14,121 nucleotides of DNA from an uncultured Lachnospiraceae bacterium. GTDB lineage: Bacteria > Bacillota > Clostridia > Lachnospirales > Lachnospiraceae. This document shows, one piece after another, positions 13,410 through 14,121 of the stretch. Position 1 is the first letter of the stretch; each line of letters starts with the position of its first letter. Under the pieces are notes generated by a model. It saw only the letters and a program-made list of their open reading frames with translations. It did not search any database and was not told where the DNA came from. Location: NCBI GenBank assembly GCA_902767235.1, contig CACXGR010000174.1:1-14121 (forward strand). The letters run 5' to 3'. The position numbers and the translations under genes are program-made.

Positions 13410-14121
13410 TGAGACTCCTTTCCTCGATCTTGTCACCGAAGGTAGTTGGGCGGTTGAGGACACGGCCGTTGAACCAGATCGTGGAAGAACCGCCTCCGTC
13501 CAGGTTGTAGGCTGTCCGGCACCCGAGCTCTTTCATGAGCTCTGCCAGCTGAAGAAGAGATAAGCCCGTGCTCTCATCCGTTCGTCCGTCGGATACGATG
13601 AACAAATAGTGGAGAGGCGATATGACGCCCAGCGCAGTGCGGGGATTCGTCACTTGGGCGCGATCGACTTCATCATCGGTTTTCACAGATATCTCTCCGT
13701 CTATAATAAGTCCGGGTCCGAAGGAGAAGATATCGACAGCGCCCGCTTCCTCCAATTCCCGGGCGGAGACATCCGCTTCCCTCACGATCTCAAAACTTCC
13801 GTCCGGATAGTGCACCAGATCTTCCTGCTCGGGATCATCAGCGGGTTCCGACCGGTACAGATAGCCGTTCCTCATGACATACCCGGAACTCCTGAATCCG
13901 TAGTAGTCGCCGTTGATGGCGAGAATGGCGTTGTTCTGCACGGCCATGGAAGAGGTGGTATCCGTCACATTGCGGCCAAAAGAGTTTTCGGCCAGAGCGG
14001 TCCTGACACAGCCGGGATCCGTCAGTGTGATATCCGCGATGTAAACGTTCGTGGACAGCGTCCGCATGGTGCGGATCTCGATCGATATGCGGCTGTCCCG
14101 ATAGGCTGTATCCGTGATGAC
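13384..14121 (-). CDS. phosphodiester glycosidase (NAGPA-like) family protein, N-terminus off window
   Basis: Partial: the frame is open to the window edge, giving 246 C-terminal residues. The family (PF09992-type, named after the lysosomal phosphodiester alpha-N-acetylglucosaminidase) is common as membrane-anchored or exported proteins in Firmicutes, where it is thought to act on envelope glycans. Family motifs are AINGDYYGFR (about 68-77), NPRTALGV (about 159-166), VSDGRTDESTG and NLDGGGSSTIWFNG (about 206-219). The visible start VITDTAYRDSRISIEI fits the usual segment upstream of the domain, so the Met at 14067 is internal, not the start. Whether a signal anchor precedes it cannot be seen. 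It overlaps the following membrane protein gene by 26 bases. Confidence 0.88.
   Translation of the reverse strand, partial: VITDTAYRDSRISIEIRTMRTLSTNVYIADITLTDPGCVRTALAENSFGRNVTDTTSSMAVQNNAILAINGDYYGFRSSGYVMRNGYLYRSEPADDPEQEDLVHYPDGSFEIVREADVSARELEEAGAVDIFSFGPGLIIDGEISVKTDDEVDRAQVTNPRTALGVISPLHYLFIVSDGRTDESTGLSLLQLAELMKELGCRTAYNLDGGGSSTIWFNGRVLNRPTTFGDKIEERSLSDIIYIGS

Noticed and set aside
13410..13463. Upstream start at 13463 for the four-helix membrane protein
   Set aside because: It would overlap the glycosidase gene by 80 bases; the GTG at 13409 has AAAGGAG five bases upstream.

Overview
The window looks like chromosomal DNA of an anaerobic, spore-forming Firmicute (class Clostridia, most likely Lachnospiraceae or a close relative). 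The evidence is a sporulation sigma-H gene in the conserved cysS-mrnC-rlmB-sigH order, a clostridial split purine pathway, a monomeric [FeFe] hydrogenase, strong AGGAG-type ribosome binding sites, and a GC-rich coding sequence with AT-rich promoter regions. I see no tRNA, rRNA, insertion sequence, phage module or CRISPR array.

Layout. (1) Positions 1-2690, plus strand: the last two steps of IMP synthesis as two separate proteins, a PurO-type IMP cyclohydrolase and a stand-alone AICAR formyltransferase. They are followed closely by an unrecognised HExxH zincin-like protein, and the unit ends at a strong bidirectional terminator. (2) 2728-3744, minus strand: a DJ-1/PfpI protein and a two-CBS-domain protein, probably one transcript. 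(3) 3745-4032: a divergent promoter region with several short repeats. (4) 4033-5538, plus: a monomeric [FeFe] hydrogenase with group-B-like H-cluster motifs and several ferredoxin-type clusters, followed by a terminator. (5) 5783-9892, plus: a housekeeping cluster ispF, cysS, mrnC, rlmB, sigH and a coupled 79-residue small protein, closed by a textbook terminator. The order resembles the Bacillus subtilis ispF...cysS-mrnC-rlmB-rae1-sigH region but lacks rae1/yacP. (6) 10006-14121, minus: a cell-surface region. The end of a phosphodiester glycosidase gene (running off the window) overlaps a small four-helix membrane protein. After an AT-rich promoter region comes a 946-residue exported protein combining a metallo-beta-lactamase-fold domain, two blocks of cell-wall-binding repeats and an NlpC/P60-like domain.

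How they fit together. The left part is nucleotide metabolism with an attached orphan protease-like gene. The middle joins isoprenoid synthesis, cysteinyl-tRNA synthesis, 23S rRNA processing and methylation, and the transition-state sigma factor. The right part is envelope biology. The most unusual element is the 946-residue surface protein. Its phosphoesterase-like fold attached to choline-binding-type repeats recalls pneumococcal Pce/CbpE, but here a cysteine peptidase-like domain is inserted between two duplicated repeat blocks. The second most unusual is the zincin-like gene that continues in the AICARFT reading frame just past its stop codon.
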